Below, one piece after another: positions 41,790 to 51,094 of a DNA stretch of 64,000 nt (positions are counted from its first letter, which is position 1; each line of letters starts with the position of its first letter). The DNA lies in assembly GCF_007570835.1 (NCBI RefSeq), contig NZ_SUNC01000001.1, positions 1,426,001 through 1,490,000 on the forward strand, in the 5' to 3' direction. The DNA is from Croceicoccus sediminis (lineage in GTDB: Bacteria; Pseudomonadota; Alphaproteobacteria; Sphingomonadales; Sphingomonadaceae). The notes beneath the pieces were generated by a model. It saw only the letters and a program-made list of their open reading frames with translations. It was not told the origin of the DNA and ran no database searches. Made by a program: the position numbers and the translations under genes.

Positions 41790-42418
41790 GCCGGCTTGGG
41801 CCTCATCTCGAGGATCTTGGCCTCCAGCATCTTGAGCAGGTGCGGCACCATGTCCTGTTGCAGCGAACCGGTCGAAAGGCTGGTCGCCATGCCCTCCATC
41901 AGGGTCTGTGACAGGGCGATGGCCTTGGCGAATTCCTCCGGTGCGGAATGCCATTCGGGATAGAGCGCAATCGCCTCGCTCATGAACCGTTCGCGATATT
42001 CGGTCTGAAGCGGGCGCATGATCTCGGCCAGGTTGTCATCGGTGCGCGCCGCCATTGCCAGTTCCTGAAAGGCCAGGAACGCGGGCTTCTGCACCTGTTT
42101 CCAATAGGCATAGACCATCGTCGCCGGTTCGTGATCGCCAGCCTGAGAGGATCGGCGGAACGCGCGTAGGCGGCGCTCGTGCAGTTCGACGATCGTGGCC
42201 CGGATCAGCGTCGCGCTGTTTTCGAAGTGATGCAGCATCGCGCCGCGAGACAGCCCCGCCTCTGCCGCGACGAGCGGCGTGGTAGTGCGTGCGTAACCGA
42301 CTTTGACAAGGCACTGGATCGTCGCCTCGATCAACCGGCCGCGTGTCTGCGCGCTCTTGATCGACTGGCGCGTGGGTGCTTGCTCTTCGCCTGCGGCCTT
42401 TATTGTCTTTGTTGCCAC
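41786..42418 (-). CDS. TetR-family regulator, paralogue of 25940-26590
   Basis: A 210-residue TetR protein with the HTH TTTPLVAAEAGLSRGAMLHHF and the following SATLIRATIVELHERRLRAFRR. Compared with the protein at 25940-26590 the recognition helix is the same and the effector domain is clearly homologous, including the W-K-Q-V-Q-K-P-A-F-L-A-F-x-E-L-A-M-A-A-R-T-D segment. Operator copy 10 lies 74 bp upstream and nothing else divergent is served by it, so it appears autoregulated. It is the best single candidate for the master repressor of the operator family. Confidence 0.88.
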   Translation of the reverse strand: MATKTIKAAGEEQAPTRQSIKSAQTRGRLIEATIQCLVKVGYARTTTPLVAAEAGLSRGAMLHHFENSATLIRATIVELHERRLRAFRRSSQAGDHEPATMVYAYWKQVQKPAFLAFQELAMAARTDDNLAEIMRPLQTEYRERFMSEAIALYPEWHSAPEEFAKAIALSQTLMEGMATSLSTGSLQQDMVPHLLKMLEAKILEMRPKPA

Positions 42419-42491
42419 TTGAGGCTCCCGAAGTCATTGCGCCGTTGCAAATGGGCGCTTTGCATGTCCGGCGGCTCTCCTACGCCAGGTA

Positions 42492-42507
42492 ATCAGTCAT
42501 GATTGTT
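42492..42507. promoter_or_regulatory. Palindromic operator, copy 10
   Basis: Core ATCAGT-CATG-ATTGTT followed by a T tract. It lies between the TetR gene at 42418 and the DUF808 stop, so it can only serve the TetR gene. This supports autoregulation. Confidence 0.75.
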
Positions 42508-42569
42508 TTTTTGATGGCCTGCGTCAATCCGCTGCGTGAATTTGCCACCATTCGAGACAACCTGCGGCG

Positions 42570-43517
42570 TCAGTGCCCACCCTTGCCGTTGAGCTTGAGA
42601 ACGTTGTGCAGCACGAAGGCGATGATCGCGCCAAGGATCAGGCCAAGCACCGCAGAGGCCGCCGCGAAAGTCAGCCAACCGAGAACGCCGCTAAGGCCGC
42701 CGGTCGCCATTTCGACGTGATGTTCCATCCCGTGCACCAGGTCGTAGAACAGATCGAAGCCCAGATCGTGCGTGCCGTGCAGGACGATGCCGCCACCGAC
42801 CCAAAGCATCGCGATCGTGCCAATGAAGGAGAGAAAGACGAGCAGCTTGGGCATTGCGGCCAGCAGGAAACGGCCGACCTTCTGCGCAAACTGCGACGAT
42901 TTCTTCGCAAGATGCAGGCCGATATCGTCCATCTTCACGATCAGGCCAACCGCGCCGTAAACGACGAACGTGAAGGCCACGCCGATGATGGCCAGGATGA
43001 CCGCACGCTGCCAAAGCGAGACGTCGGCGATCTCGTTCAGGGTGATGGCCATGATTTCGGCCGAGAGGATCAGGTCGGTCCTGATCGCGCCCGAAGTACG
43101 CTTCTTCTCGAACTCCGCCATGTCTGACGGGTCGTCTTCGAGCGTCTCGCCGTGCTTAGCCCCGCCCAGCTTCTCGATGACCTTTTCGGCCCCTTCGTAG
43201 CAGAGAAACAGCCCGCCCAGCATCAGGATCGGCGTGATCGCGACGGGCAGGAATTCACTCAACAGCAGAGCTGCGGGCAGCAGGATCAGCAGCTTGTTGC
43301 GCAGCGATCCCTTGGTGATCTTCCAGATGATCGGCAATTCGCGGTCGGGCGTTATGCCGGTGACATAGCTGGGCGTGACGGCGGCATCGTCGATCACGAC
43401 GCCTGCCGCTTTCGACCCTGCCCGGGACGCGGCGACACCCACGTCGTCCATGCTGGACGCGGCAGTTCTGGCGATAAGGGAAATGTCGTCGAGAAGCGCG
43501 ACCAGACCTGAGGGCAA
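42570..43517 (-). CDS. DUF808 (YedI-type) inner-membrane protein
   Basis: A 315-residue DUF808 protein: MPSGLVALLDDISLIARTAA at the start, GSKAAGVVIDDAAVTPSYV and LPIIWKITKGSLRNKL in the N-terminal half, and several membrane helices (for example LLILLPAALLLSEFLPVAI and VILAIIGVAFTFVVYGAVG). The family is widespread and uncharacterised. It ends before the operator-bearing region of the catabolic cluster and marks the boundary to housekeeping genes. I cannot infer a function beyond a multi-pass inner-membrane protein. Confidence 0.88.
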   Translation of the reverse strand: MPSGLVALLDDISLIARTAASSMDDVGVAASRAGSKAAGVVIDDAAVTPSYVTGITPDRELPIIWKITKGSLRNKLLILLPAALLLSEFLPVAITPILMLGGLFLCYEGAEKVIEKLGGAKHGETLEDDPSDMAEFEKKRTSGAIRTDLILSAEIMAITLNEIADVSLWQRAVILAIIGVAFTFVVYGAVGLIVKMDDIGLHLAKKSSQFAQKVGRFLLAAMPKLLVFLSFIGTIAMLWVGGGIVLHGTHDLGFDLFYDLVHGMEHHVEMATGGLSGVLGWLTFAAASAVLGLILGAIIAFVLHNVLKLNGKGGH

Positions 43518-43644
43518 GGGTAATCCTTTCGAACCAAGTTCTGCGGGGCAGACGGTTCGACCCGGCCCCGGTTCCCGGTGTTAGCCTGCACCCGCGAAAA
43601 GGCAAAGGGCGGCAGGGGCGATATACGCGGTGCCCACATAGGCA

Positions 43645-43670
43645 AAGGGCGGCCCCGCAGGACCGCCCTT
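43645..43670 (-). terminator. Hairpin after rpmE
   Basis: Arms AAGGGCGG (43645-43652) and its complement (43663-43670) with a 10-base loop, 47 bp after the rpmE stop on the minus strand. Only a short T run follows. The gap 43518-43716 also holds two copies of a 14-base direct repeat (at 43600 and 43640), part of this element. Confidence 0.6.
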
Positions 43671-43716
43671 ATGTCTTTCGCCCCGGCGTGGGGGCATCTT
43701 CCCTTGCGGGAAGCGA

Positions 43717-43941
43717 TTACTTCTTGAGCGTGAGGCCGCCGAAACGCTGGTTGAAGCGGGCGACGCGGCCGCCTTCGTTCACCACGCGGTTGCCGCCGGT
43801 CCATGCCGGGTGGCTGGTCGGGTCGATTTCGAGCGTCAGCGTGTCGCCTTCGCTGCCCCAGGTGGAGCGCGTTTCGAACACGGTGCCGTCGGTCATCTGC
43901 ACCTTGATCATGTGGTAGTCGGGGTGGGTATCGGCCTTCAT
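43717..43941 (-). CDS. rpmE: 50S ribosomal protein L31
   Basis: A 74-residue L31 ([19 protein letters not shown], then [25 protein letters not shown]). It lacks the CxxC pairs of zinc-binding L31, so it is a C-minus form that does not need zinc. GGAG lies eight bases before the ATG at 43941; a GTG codon directly upstream is not needed. It follows fabZ on the same strand by 124 bp. L31 bridges the large and small subunits. Confidence 0.95.
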   Translation of the reverse strand: MKADTHPDYHMIKVQMTDGTVFETRSTWGSEGDTLTLEIDPTSHPAWTGGNRVVNEGGRVARFNQRFGGLTLKK

Positions 43942-44065
43942 CACTCAATCTCCGTCGATGCGCCGGTTCCGACCGGCGGCACGGTGTGTCTGTTGGAAAG
44001 CGGCGCGCTTAACCGCGAATCGATTCAAAAGCAAGCAAAGCGGCCATCGCAGGCCCCTCGCGAAG

Positions 44066-44509
44066 TTACTTCTCGATCATCGCCGTGAATTCGCACTCGC
44101 ACGTGACGTTGCCGTCGATCGATGCGGTGCCGGCGAACTTGCAGATGCGCGCCCGCTTGTGAACGAAGCTGACCTTGAGGTCGAGCAGGTGGCCCGGGGT
44201 GACGGGCGCACGGAACTTCGCATTGTCGATGGCGAGGAAGTAGACCAGCTTGCCCGACCCTTCGAGGCCCAGCGCCTTGATGGCCAGCAAGCCGGCAGCC
44301 TGTGCCAAAGCCTCTACCTGAAGCACGCCCGGCATGATCGGACGGCCCGGGAAGTGGCCCTGGAAGAAATCCTCGTTGAACGAGACGGCCTTGACCGCGT
44401 GGATCTCGTGCTCCGGGTCGAGCGATACGACCCGGTCCACCAGCAGCATCGGATAGCGATGCGGCAGGAGTTCAAGAACCTTTTCGAGTTCGAAACCCGT
44501 CTCGCTCAT
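44066..44509 (-). CDS. fabZ: (3R)-hydroxyacyl-ACP dehydratase
   Basis: A 147-residue hot-dog dehydratase. The FabZ signature [15 protein letters not shown] and [22 protein letters not shown] carry the catalytic His and Glu. It removes water from hydroxyacyl-ACP in fatty acid synthesis. In most Gram-negatives this locus also has lpxD and lpxA next to fabZ; here fabZ follows skp directly and is followed by rpmE. Eleven bases separate it from the skp stop. Confidence 0.96.
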   Translation of the reverse strand: MSETGFELEKVLELLPHRYPMLLVDRVVSLDPEHEIHAVKAVSFNEDFFQGHFPGRPIMPGVLQVEALAQAAGLLAIKALGLEGSGKLVYFLAIDNAKFRAPVTPGHLLDLKVSFVHKRARICKFAGTASIDGNVTCECEFTAMIEK

Positions 44510-44520
44510 CGAAATGCTCC

Positions 44521-45174
44521 TCAGCGGCCGCCGGCGGCGGCGGCGTTGCCCTGCGCGGCAGCGGCCTGTGCGGCTTCTGCCTGGCGCTGTGCGGCCGGCT
44601 TCCAGTCAGCCGGCGGGACCAGCTGGGCCTGCGGCAGCATGCGGTCGAGTTCGGTCAGGACAGCCTGGTTGAGGTTGTAGGCCTGATCGGCAGAAACGAC
44701 AGCGGCGGGATTGAGGACCAGCGTGATCTTGCGGCTCTTCTTGGCCGCTTCCATCGCGTCGGGCAGCTTTTCGCTGATCTGTTCGAGGACATAGGCGCGC
44801 GACATGGCGACCGGCTGAAGCAGGCGGTTCAGTTCCGCTTCGCCCGACTGCTGGATGCGCTGGATCTGCTGTGCCTGCTGCTGCAGCGATGCCTGGTTGG
44901 GCGAGGCTGCCTGGCTGTCGGTCTGATACTTCTGGAGCATCGGCTCCAGCTGTGCCTGAATCTGTGCGCGGCGCTGTTCGGCGGCGTCGATCTGGGCCTT
45001 GTAGGTCGTCGGGCGCTGCTGCTCGGAAAGCTTGTAGGCGGCCGAGTTCACGACGATGGCGTCGGGATTGGCAACCGCGAGGCCGGGGACCGTCTGGGCC
45101 GAAGCGGCAGCCGGAAGGGCGACGGGTGCGGCAGCGGCAAGCGCGGCGGCGATGATCTTGTGCGAGGTCTTCAT
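44521..45174 (-). CDS. skp: OmpH/Skp-type periplasmic chaperone
   Basis: A 217-residue OmpH-family protein. A signal peptide ends near PAAASAQ; the mature part is a long Gln- and Ala-rich alpha-helical arm ([32 protein letters not shown]) as in the Skp jellyfish trimer, with a C-terminal Ala-rich tail. It holds unfolded outer-membrane proteins on the way to BamA. Its ATG overlaps the bamA stop (TGATG), so chaperone and insertase are coupled. It is longer than E. coli Skp. Confidence 0.9.
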   Translation of the reverse strand: MKTSHKIIAAALAAAAPVALPAAASAQTVPGLAVANPDAIVVNSAAYKLSEQQRPTTYKAQIDAAEQRRAQIQAQLEPMLQKYQTDSQAASPNQASLQQQAQQIQRIQQSGEAELNRLLQPVAMSRAYVLEQISEKLPDAMEAAKKSRKITLVLNPAAVVSADQAYNLNQAVLTELDRMLPQAQLVPPADWKPAAQRQAEAAQAAAAQGNAAAAGGR

Positions 45175-47831
45175 CAGAATTGCGTTCCTACGTTGAAGCT
45201 GAATGTCTTCGGGTCGTCCCCTTCTTCCTTCAGGAGGACCCGCGAGAAGTCGAGGCGCAGCGGCCCGAAGGGCGAATTCCAGCTGACACCGATACCGACG
45301 GAAACACGCGGTTTGGGCGTGTCACCAAGGTACTCTTCTGTGAAAGGAGAGATGAACAGGGTGTTGCTGGTCTCACCGTCAGGGGCGACCGGATCGTTGG
45401 TATAGACCGGCGCCGGCAGCGGATCGCCGTTCGCGTCCACCGACTGGAGGTAGAGCGGGGAGGAGATGGTTGTGGTATTCGGGTTCTTCAGACCCCAGAC
45501 CGCGCCGATGTCGGCGAAGATCGAGGGGCGAAGGCCCAGCTCGCGCGCGCCCGAACCGAGCGGGATTTCCAGCTCTGCACGGCCCTTGTAATACATGCGG
45601 CCGCCAAGCGCGTCGTCGACCCAGTTGTCGCGATCCTCGTCGACGATGGTGAAGTTGCCGTTGTCATCGGGCAGCAAGCGCTTGCGCACGACGCGCGGGC
45701 CGATGCCGCGAATGTCGAAACCGCGCAGGTCCGGTTCGCCCAGGAAGAAACGGTCGGTCAGACGCACGTCGTCGGTTCCGGCAAGGTTCCGGTCCTTGAG
45801 CGACTTGATGTAGCCGCCTTCGGCCTGCAGCGAGAACACGAAATTGTTCAGGATCGAGAAGTACTTGGCGCCGTTAATACGCGCACGGGCATAGTTCACG
45901 TTGCCGCCAAGGCCCGCATAATCGACGTTGGCCACGACGCGCTCACCCTTGCTGGGGCGGATGCGGTTGTTGAGCGTGTCGTAGATCAGGCTGGTGCCCA
46001 GGATCGAGCTGGTGCGCTTGCCCAGTGCGTCGCACAAGTAGCGGCCCGCGATGAGCGGATCGCACTCTGCCACGCCGTCACCGTCGAGATCGCGGAAATA
46101 ACGGTCGCCCAGCGTCACATCTTCGAGGTTCAGGGTATAGCGACCGATCAGCGTCATGTACTCGCTGAGCGGCGTACCGGCACGCAGCGAGAAGCCCGTG
46201 GTGCTGTTCTCGTACGTGTTGTTACGGTCGTTGTTGAAGTAGTTGAAGCTGTTGTAATCGCGGCGATAGATGTCCGCGCCGAACGAGATGTTCGAGTTGA
46301 ACATGTAAGGTTCGGTGAAGCTGACCTGAGCCGACTTGGAATAGCGCGAGTAGTTCAGCGACAGGCCGACCGTCTGGCCGCGGCCGCGGAAGTTGCGCTG
46401 CTGGATCGAGCCCTGGAGGATGAAGCTTTCAAGGCTGGAGAAACCGGCCGAGAGCTGCAGTTCGCCCGTGGGCCGTTCTTCGACGTTGGCGACCAGCTTG
46501 ATGCGGTCGGGCGCGCTGCCCGGCTGCTGCTCGATCTCGAAGTTTTCCTGGAAATACCCCAGCGACTTGATGCGCGCGGTCGAACGGCGGACCTGCAGCG
46601 AGTTGAACGCGTCCCCTTCGGTCAGGCGGAATTCGCGGCGCACGACCTTGTCCTGCGTCAGCGTGTTGCCGTTGACGTCGATCGATTCGACGTAGACGCG
46701 CGGGGCGTTGCCGATGCGGAAGACGACGTCCATCGTCCGCTCGTCCTTGTTGCGGTTATAGTCCGGCTCCACCTGAGCGAAGGCATAACCGAAGGCACCG
46801 ATCGTTTCCGACAGGCCTTCGATGGTGTCTTCCACCGTCTGGGCGTTGTACCAGTCGCCGGCCTTCATCGGCAGGTTGCTGGTCAGGCGATCGGAATCGA
46901 AGTCGCGGATCTCGCTGTCGACGGTGACGTCGCCGAACTTGTAGCGATCCCCTTCTTCCACCACGTACGTGATGATGAAGTCCTTCTTGTCGGGCGTAAG
47001 CTCGGCAACGGCGGACACGACACGGAAATCGACGTAACCTTCGGTCAGGTAGAACTGGCGAAGCTTCTGCTGGTCGAAGGCCAGCTTGTCGGGATCGTAG
47101 CTGGTGCCGCCCTTGAGGAACGACAGGAAGCCGGTCTGCTTGGTCAGCATCTCGCCGCGCAACTTACCGTCGGAGAACTTGTCGTTCCCGATGATGTTGA
47201 TCTGGCGGACCTTGGACTTCGGGCCTTCCTTGATCTCGAAGACGATGTCGACGCGGTTCTGGTCCAGCGTGACGGCCTTCGGCTCGACCGTGGCGGCAAA
47301 GCGGCCCTGACGCTTGTAGAGTTCGATGATGCGGTTGACGTCGGCGCGCACCTTCGAACGGGTATAGATCTGGCGCGGGGCCAGCTTGATCTCGGGCAGG
47401 ATCTTGTCGTTCTTGAGGCGCTTGTTGCCTTCAAGGATGATGCGGTTGATGATCGGGTTCTCGACCACCTGAATGACGACGTTGCCCGCTTCTTCGCGGA
47501 TCTTCACGTCCGAGAACAGCTCGGTCGCGTAGAGGTCCTTCAGCGCCGCGTCGGCGGCGGCATTGGTATAGACGTCGCCGGGGCGCATCTTGATGTAGGA
47601 CAGGATCGTCTGCGGCTCGAGGCGTTGTGCCCCTGCGACCGCGATCTGGCGCACGATGGTCTGGTCGGGAACTGCGGGCGCGGCCGTTTCGGCCTCCGGC
47701 TCCACCGCGACGGGCTGCGCTTCCTGTGCCAGCAGGGGCGTCGGCGCAAGGGCCGTTCCCGACAGCAGCACGGTGAACAAGCCGGCGCGGTATGCCGAGA
47801 AACGCGGCGATCCAACTGCCTTTGCGGCCAT
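45174..47831 (-). CDS. bamA: Outer-membrane protein assembly factor BamA
   Basis: An 885-residue Omp85 protein. A signal peptide ends near LLAQEAQ, an Ala/Pro/Glu-rich linker follows, then five POTRA domains (first IVRQIAVAGAQRLEPQTIL) and a C-terminal barrel ending in Phe (FSFNVGTQF). It inserts beta-barrel proteins such as the TonB receptors seen here. The ATG at 47831 follows GGAAGG; the frame is open about 57 codons upstream but this part is not protein-like. The large open frame on the opposite strand is a GC-rich shadow. Confidence 0.97.
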   Translation of the reverse strand: MAAKAVGSPRFSAYRAGLFTVLLSGTALAPTPLLAQEAQPVAVEPEAETAAPAVPDQTIVRQIAVAGAQRLEPQTILSYIKMRPGDVYTNAAADAALKDLYATELFSDVKIREEAGNVVIQVVENPIINRIILEGNKRLKNDKILPEIKLAPRQIYTRSKVRADVNRIIELYKRQGRFAATVEPKAVTLDQNRVDIVFEIKEGPKSKVRQINIIGNDKFSDGKLRGEMLTKQTGFLSFLKGGTSYDPDKLAFDQQKLRQFYLTEGYVDFRVVSAVAELTPDKKDFIITYVVEEGDRYKFGDVTVDSEIRDFDSDRLTSNLPMKAGDWYNAQTVEDTIEGLSETIGAFGYAFAQVEPDYNRNKDERTMDVVFRIGNAPRVYVESIDVNGNTLTQDKVVRREFRLTEGDAFNSLQVRRSTARIKSLGYFQENFEIEQQPGSAPDRIKLVANVEERPTGELQLSAGFSSLESFILQGSIQQRNFRGRGQTVGLSLNYSRYSKSAQVSFTEPYMFNSNISFGADIYRRDYNSFNYFNNDRNNTYENSTTGFSLRAGTPLSEYMTLIGRYTLNLEDVTLGDRYFRDLDGDGVAECDPLIAGRYLCDALGKRTSSILGTSLIYDTLNNRIRPSKGERVVANVDYAGLGGNVNYARARINGAKYFSILNNFVFSLQAEGGYIKSLKDRNLAGTDDVRLTDRFFLGEPDLRGFDIRGIGPRVVRKRLLPDDNGNFTIVDEDRDNWVDDALGGRMYYKGRAELEIPLGSGARELGLRPSIFADIGAVWGLKNPNTTTISSPLYLQSVDANGDPLPAPVYTNDPVAPDGETSNTLFISPFTEEYLGDTPKPRVSVGIGVSWNSPFGPLRLDFSRVLLKEEGDDPKTFSFNVGTQF

Positions 47832-48046
47832 CAAGAAACCTTCCGTCCAAAATGGGCCTGCCCGTTCCTTACGAACAGCCCGGATACGTCCCCCGCCAAG
47901 CCGGTCCTTAACCGGCCAGACGCGTCGCAGCCCTGTGCCCGATGGGAGCGGCACTATCAAGCCGCAGCCGTGTCCTTTTCCGCGATTCACCGCCGCAAGC
48001 ACCCTGTGCGCGCGACCTCTTGCCGGTGGGCCGTTGCCCTGCGGCG

Positions 48047-49156
48047 TCAGAATATGTCGAGTGAGGAGATATCGAGGATAGTCACGAACACCATGAGGCT
48101 CAGAACAAGTGCCAGTCCCGTGCGGAATGCCAATTCCTGGCCCCGCGGTGAAACCGGACGGCGGCGAACGGCCTCGATCGCATAGAAAGCAAGGTGCCCG
48201 CCGTCGAGGACGGGGATTGGCAGGAGGTTAATGAATGCCAAGTTAATTGAGATCATCGCGACGAAACCGATGTAGGCGTACCAGCCCTGGATCAGCTGTT
48301 CGCCGGAGTATTTCGCGATCTTGACCGGACCGCCCAGCTCGTCGAGCGAACGCCTGCCGGTGATGATCTGCCACAGGCCCACTGCCGACATTTTCATGAT
48401 CGCGTAAGTCTGGGAAACCCCCTCGCCCACGGCCTGGAGCGGGCCGACTTCGTCCACCCGCATTTCGCGCGCGCCGATGCCGAGGCGGCCCATGCGGAAC
48501 TCGTTGCCGAAGCGGTCGACTTCGACATGGGTGCCCAGCGTGATGTCTGCGCTCTTTTCCGCGCCATCATGCAGCCAAGTTACGCGAACCGTTTCGCCCG
48601 GATAGGCCATGACGGCCTGCTGAATGTCCTCGAAGCTGTCCACGCTCGTCCCGTCGAGCGAGGTGATCCGGTCGCCCAGATCGATCCCGGCGGCAGCCGC
48701 CGGCGATTCTTCGAGGATTTCGCCCACGACCGGCTCGGCCACGACTTTGCCGAACGCCATCATGAAACCCGCGATGATGACGATGGCGACGATAAGGTTG
48801 GTGACGGGGCCCGCCGCGACGATTGCCGCGCGTGCGCCCAGACCCTTCGACTGGAACGTCCGGTTACGCTCTTCCTCGGGCAGTTCCAGCCATTCGTCGG
48901 TCGGCTGGCTGGCCGGGTTCATGTCACCCGCGAACTGGACATAGCCGCCCAGCGGAAGGGCCGAGAGTTTCCAGCGGGTGCCGCGCTTGTCGGTGAAGCC
49001 GAAGACTTCCTTGCCGAAACCGACCGAAAACGCCTCCGCCTTCACGCCGAACCAGCGTCCGACAAGGTAATGGCCCAGTTCGTGCACCACGACGAGCGGC
49101 GCCAGCACGACGATGAAGCCGATGATCGCGGTCAGCAGGTTTGGACTGTCGAACAT
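48047..49156 (-). CDS. rseP: Site-2 intramembrane metalloprotease RseP
   Basis: A 369-residue RIP metalloprotease. The zinc motif V-V-H-E-L-G-H-Y is in the first helix, a PDZ domain (VVGEILEESPAAAAGIDLGDRI) follows, and the second ligand motif NLLPIPVLDGGHL is near the C-terminus. It cleaves anti-sigma factors or signal-peptide remnants in the membrane. ATG at 49156 lies one base from the dxr stop. The 215-bp gap to bamA on the same strand shows nothing I recognise. Confidence 0.95.
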   Translation of the reverse strand: MFDSPNLLTAIIGFIVVLAPLVVVHELGHYLVGRWFGVKAEAFSVGFGKEVFGFTDKRGTRWKLSALPLGGYVQFAGDMNPASQPTDEWLELPEEERNRTFQSKGLGARAAIVAAGPVTNLIVAIVIIAGFMMAFGKVVAEPVVGEILEESPAAAAGIDLGDRITSLDGTSVDSFEDIQQAVMAYPGETVRVTWLHDGAEKSADITLGTHVEVDRFGNEFRMGRLGIGAREMRVDEVGPLQAVGEGVSQTYAIMKMSAVGLWQIITGRRSLDELGGPVKIAKYSGEQLIQGWYAYIGFVAMISINLAFINLLPIPVLDGGHLAFYAIEAVRRRPVSPRGQELAFRTGLALVLSLMVFVTILDISSLDIF

Positions 49157-49157
49157 T

Positions 49158-50312
49158 TCAAACGCGTTCCAGCAATTCCCCGGCACGCCGCCGTGCCTCG
49201 GCATCGGCGGCGATCACTTCGTGAAGGCTCTGCGGCGCAGGCGGTATGCCCTGCGCCAGGACCTGTTCGCATTGTGCCACGATCTGCGTGAACTTGATCT
49301 TACCGGCAAGAAAAGCGGCCACGGCCACTTCGTTCGCGGCGTTCAGCACGGCCGGTGCCGCCCCGCCCGCCTGCGCACATTCGCGCGCGACGCGGGTGGC
49401 AGGGAACAAGTCCTCGTCCGGCGCGCGGAACGTCAGCGTGCCGATGGCGGCAAGGTCGAGCGGCGCGCAGGGCGTATCCATCCGGCGCGGCCATGCCAGC
49501 GCGGATGCGATGGGCACGCGCATGTCCGACGGGCCAAGCTGCGCCAGGGTCGATCCGTCGCGGTATTCGACCATCGAATGGACGATGGACTGCGGATGGA
49601 CGATGATGCGCAGACGCTCCAACCCGACGGGAAAGAGGTGAAATGCCTCGATGAATTCGAGGCCCTTGTTCATCATCGTGGCCGAATCGACGCTGATCTT
49701 CGCACCCATGTCCCAATTGGGATGGGCGACGGCCTGAGCCGGGGTCGCGGCCTCGATCTGATCGCGCGTGGCATCGCGGAACGGGCCGCCACTGGCCGTG
49801 AGCGTAATCCAGCGAACATCGCCCAGATCTTCGCCGTGCAGGCACTGGAAAATCGCGTTGTGCTCTGAATCGACGGGCAGCAGCGTCGCGCCGTGATTGG
49901 CGACCGCGGCGGTCATGACTTCGCCCGCGCTGACCAGCGCTTCCTTGTTGGCGAGCGCGATGGTCCCGCCCTGTTCGATCGCAGCCATCGTGGGGGCAAG
50001 CCCCGCACAGCCGACGATGGCGGCAACGGTCACGTCCGCGCCGCGCGCAGCCGTTTCGACCAGCGCAGCGGGTCCGCCAGCCGCCTCGATCCCGCTTCCG
50101 GCCAAGGCCTCACGCAGTTCCGGCAGACAGCTTTCTTCGCCGACCACGGCGATATCCGCGCCGAATTCGCGGGCGAGCCTGGCCAGCTCCGCCGCGCTGC
50201 AATTCGCGGTCAGGGCGACCACGCGCCAATCCCCCCGATTGCGGCGGACGAGGTCCAGCGTAGAAGCGCCGATGGACCCGGTTGCGCCCAGTACCGAAAT
50301 GCTGCGCGTCAT
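49158..50312 (-). CDS. dxr: 1-deoxy-D-xylulose-5-phosphate reductoisomerase
   Basis: A 384-residue DXR: MTRSISVLGATGSIGASTLDL gives the NADPH-binding start, ALANKEALVSAG and S-V-D-S-A-T-M-M-N-K-G the metal/substrate region, and NAANEVAVAAFL the C-terminal domain. It makes 2-C-methyl-D-erythritol 4-phosphate for isoprenoids. The ATG at 50312 overlaps the cdsA stop (ATGA); the upstream open frame in the cdsA region is not coding. Placement beside uppS and cdsA is the standard envelope-lipid arrangement. Confidence 0.96.
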   Translation of the reverse strand: MTRSISVLGATGSIGASTLDLVRRNRGDWRVVALTANCSAAELARLAREFGADIAVVGEESCLPELREALAGSGIEAAGGPAALVETAARGADVTVAAIVGCAGLAPTMAAIEQGGTIALANKEALVSAGEVMTAAVANHGATLLPVDSEHNAIFQCLHGEDLGDVRWITLTASGGPFRDATRDQIEAATPAQAVAHPNWDMGAKISVDSATMMNKGLEFIEAFHLFPVGLERLRIIVHPQSIVHSMVEYRDGSTLAQLGPSDMRVPIASALAWPRRMDTPCAPLDLAAIGTLTFRAPDEDLFPATRVARECAQAGGAAPAVLNAANEVAVAAFLAGKIKFTQIVAQCEQVLAQGIPPAPQSLHEVIAADAEARRRAGELLERV

Positions 50313-51094
50313 GCGGCGACCTGCGCCAGCGCGCCAATCAGGATCGCCACCGGCAACATGCCGTCGATACGGTCGAACACGCCGCCGTGGCCGGGGATCA
50401 GGGTGGAGCTGTCCTTTACCTTGGCCCGCCGCTTCATCCAGCTTTCGAAGAAATCGCCCGCCTGCGCCAGCACCGCCAGCACCGCACCCGCCGCAAGGGC
50501 CGAAGCGATCCCTTCGGGACCGCCGAAGACGACGAAATAGGTGTCGTGCGCCGTGCCGCCGCCGATCATGTCGCTCATGCCCACGGCCCAGATGTGCGAC
50601 GTGAACATGAACAGCAGCAGCGCGAGGGTCGCCCCGAGCACGCCGCCCGCCAGCCCGGCCCATGTCTTGGACGGACTGATCGACGGGGCGATCTTGGGCC
50701 CGCCGATCGTGCGTCCCGAGAAATAGGCGAAGGTATCGACGAACGCGGTGACAAGGATCGCAAAGACGACCAGCATCGCGGGCATCGTCACCATCAGGAA
50801 TGCCGCAGCGCCCATGTAGCCGGCACCGGCCAGCATCCAGACCAACGATTTCGCGCCGGAGAAACCCGATTCGGCCGCCATGCGCCGCACGATGCGTTGC
50901 CATTCCCAATAGGCCGCACCCGCGACCAGCACGATCAGCGCGTCGAGCAACAGTCCGCCGATCCAGAGGCAGATCGCGGCGATAGCCACCATGACCACGG
51001 CAGAGATCGCGCGCGCCTTCAGGTCGGTATTGCGCGGACCTTCGGGGCGCACATGACCCGGCTCGACCGGGCCGGGTTGTTCAGCGTCCACCAT
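50309..51094 (-). CDS. cdsA: Phosphatidate cytidylyltransferase
   Basis: A 261-residue integral membrane protein with about six helices and the C-terminal CDP-DAG synthase signature (S-K-T-W-A-G-L, then HGGVFDRIDG). It makes CDP-diacylglycerol, used by PssA in this window. A short charged N-terminus ([19 protein letters not shown]) precedes the first helix. The ATG at 51094 follows GGGAGCG and lies 14 bp inside the end of uppS. Confidence 0.95.
   Translation of the reverse strand: MVDAEQPGPVEPGHVRPEGPRNTDLKARAISAVVMVAIAAICLWIGGLLLDALIVLVAGAAYWEWQRIVRRMAAESGFSGAKSLVWMLAGAGYMGAAAFLMVTMPAMLVVFAILVTAFVDTFAYFSGRTIGGPKIAPSISPSKTWAGLAGGVLGATLALLLFMFTSHIWAVGMSDMIGGGTAHDTYFVVFGGPEGIASALAAGAVLAVLAQAGDFFESWMKRRAKVKDSSTLIPGHGGVFDRIDGMLPVAILIGALAQVAA

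Noticed and set aside
43600-43653. Two copies of a 14-base direct repeat
   Set aside because: One copy is an arm of the rpmE hairpin; two copies are too few for an array and no associated genes exist.
45180-48185. 1001-codon open frame opposite bamA
   Set aside because: It mirrors bamA codon structure, lacks a recognisable domain and is a common artefact in GC-rich DNA.
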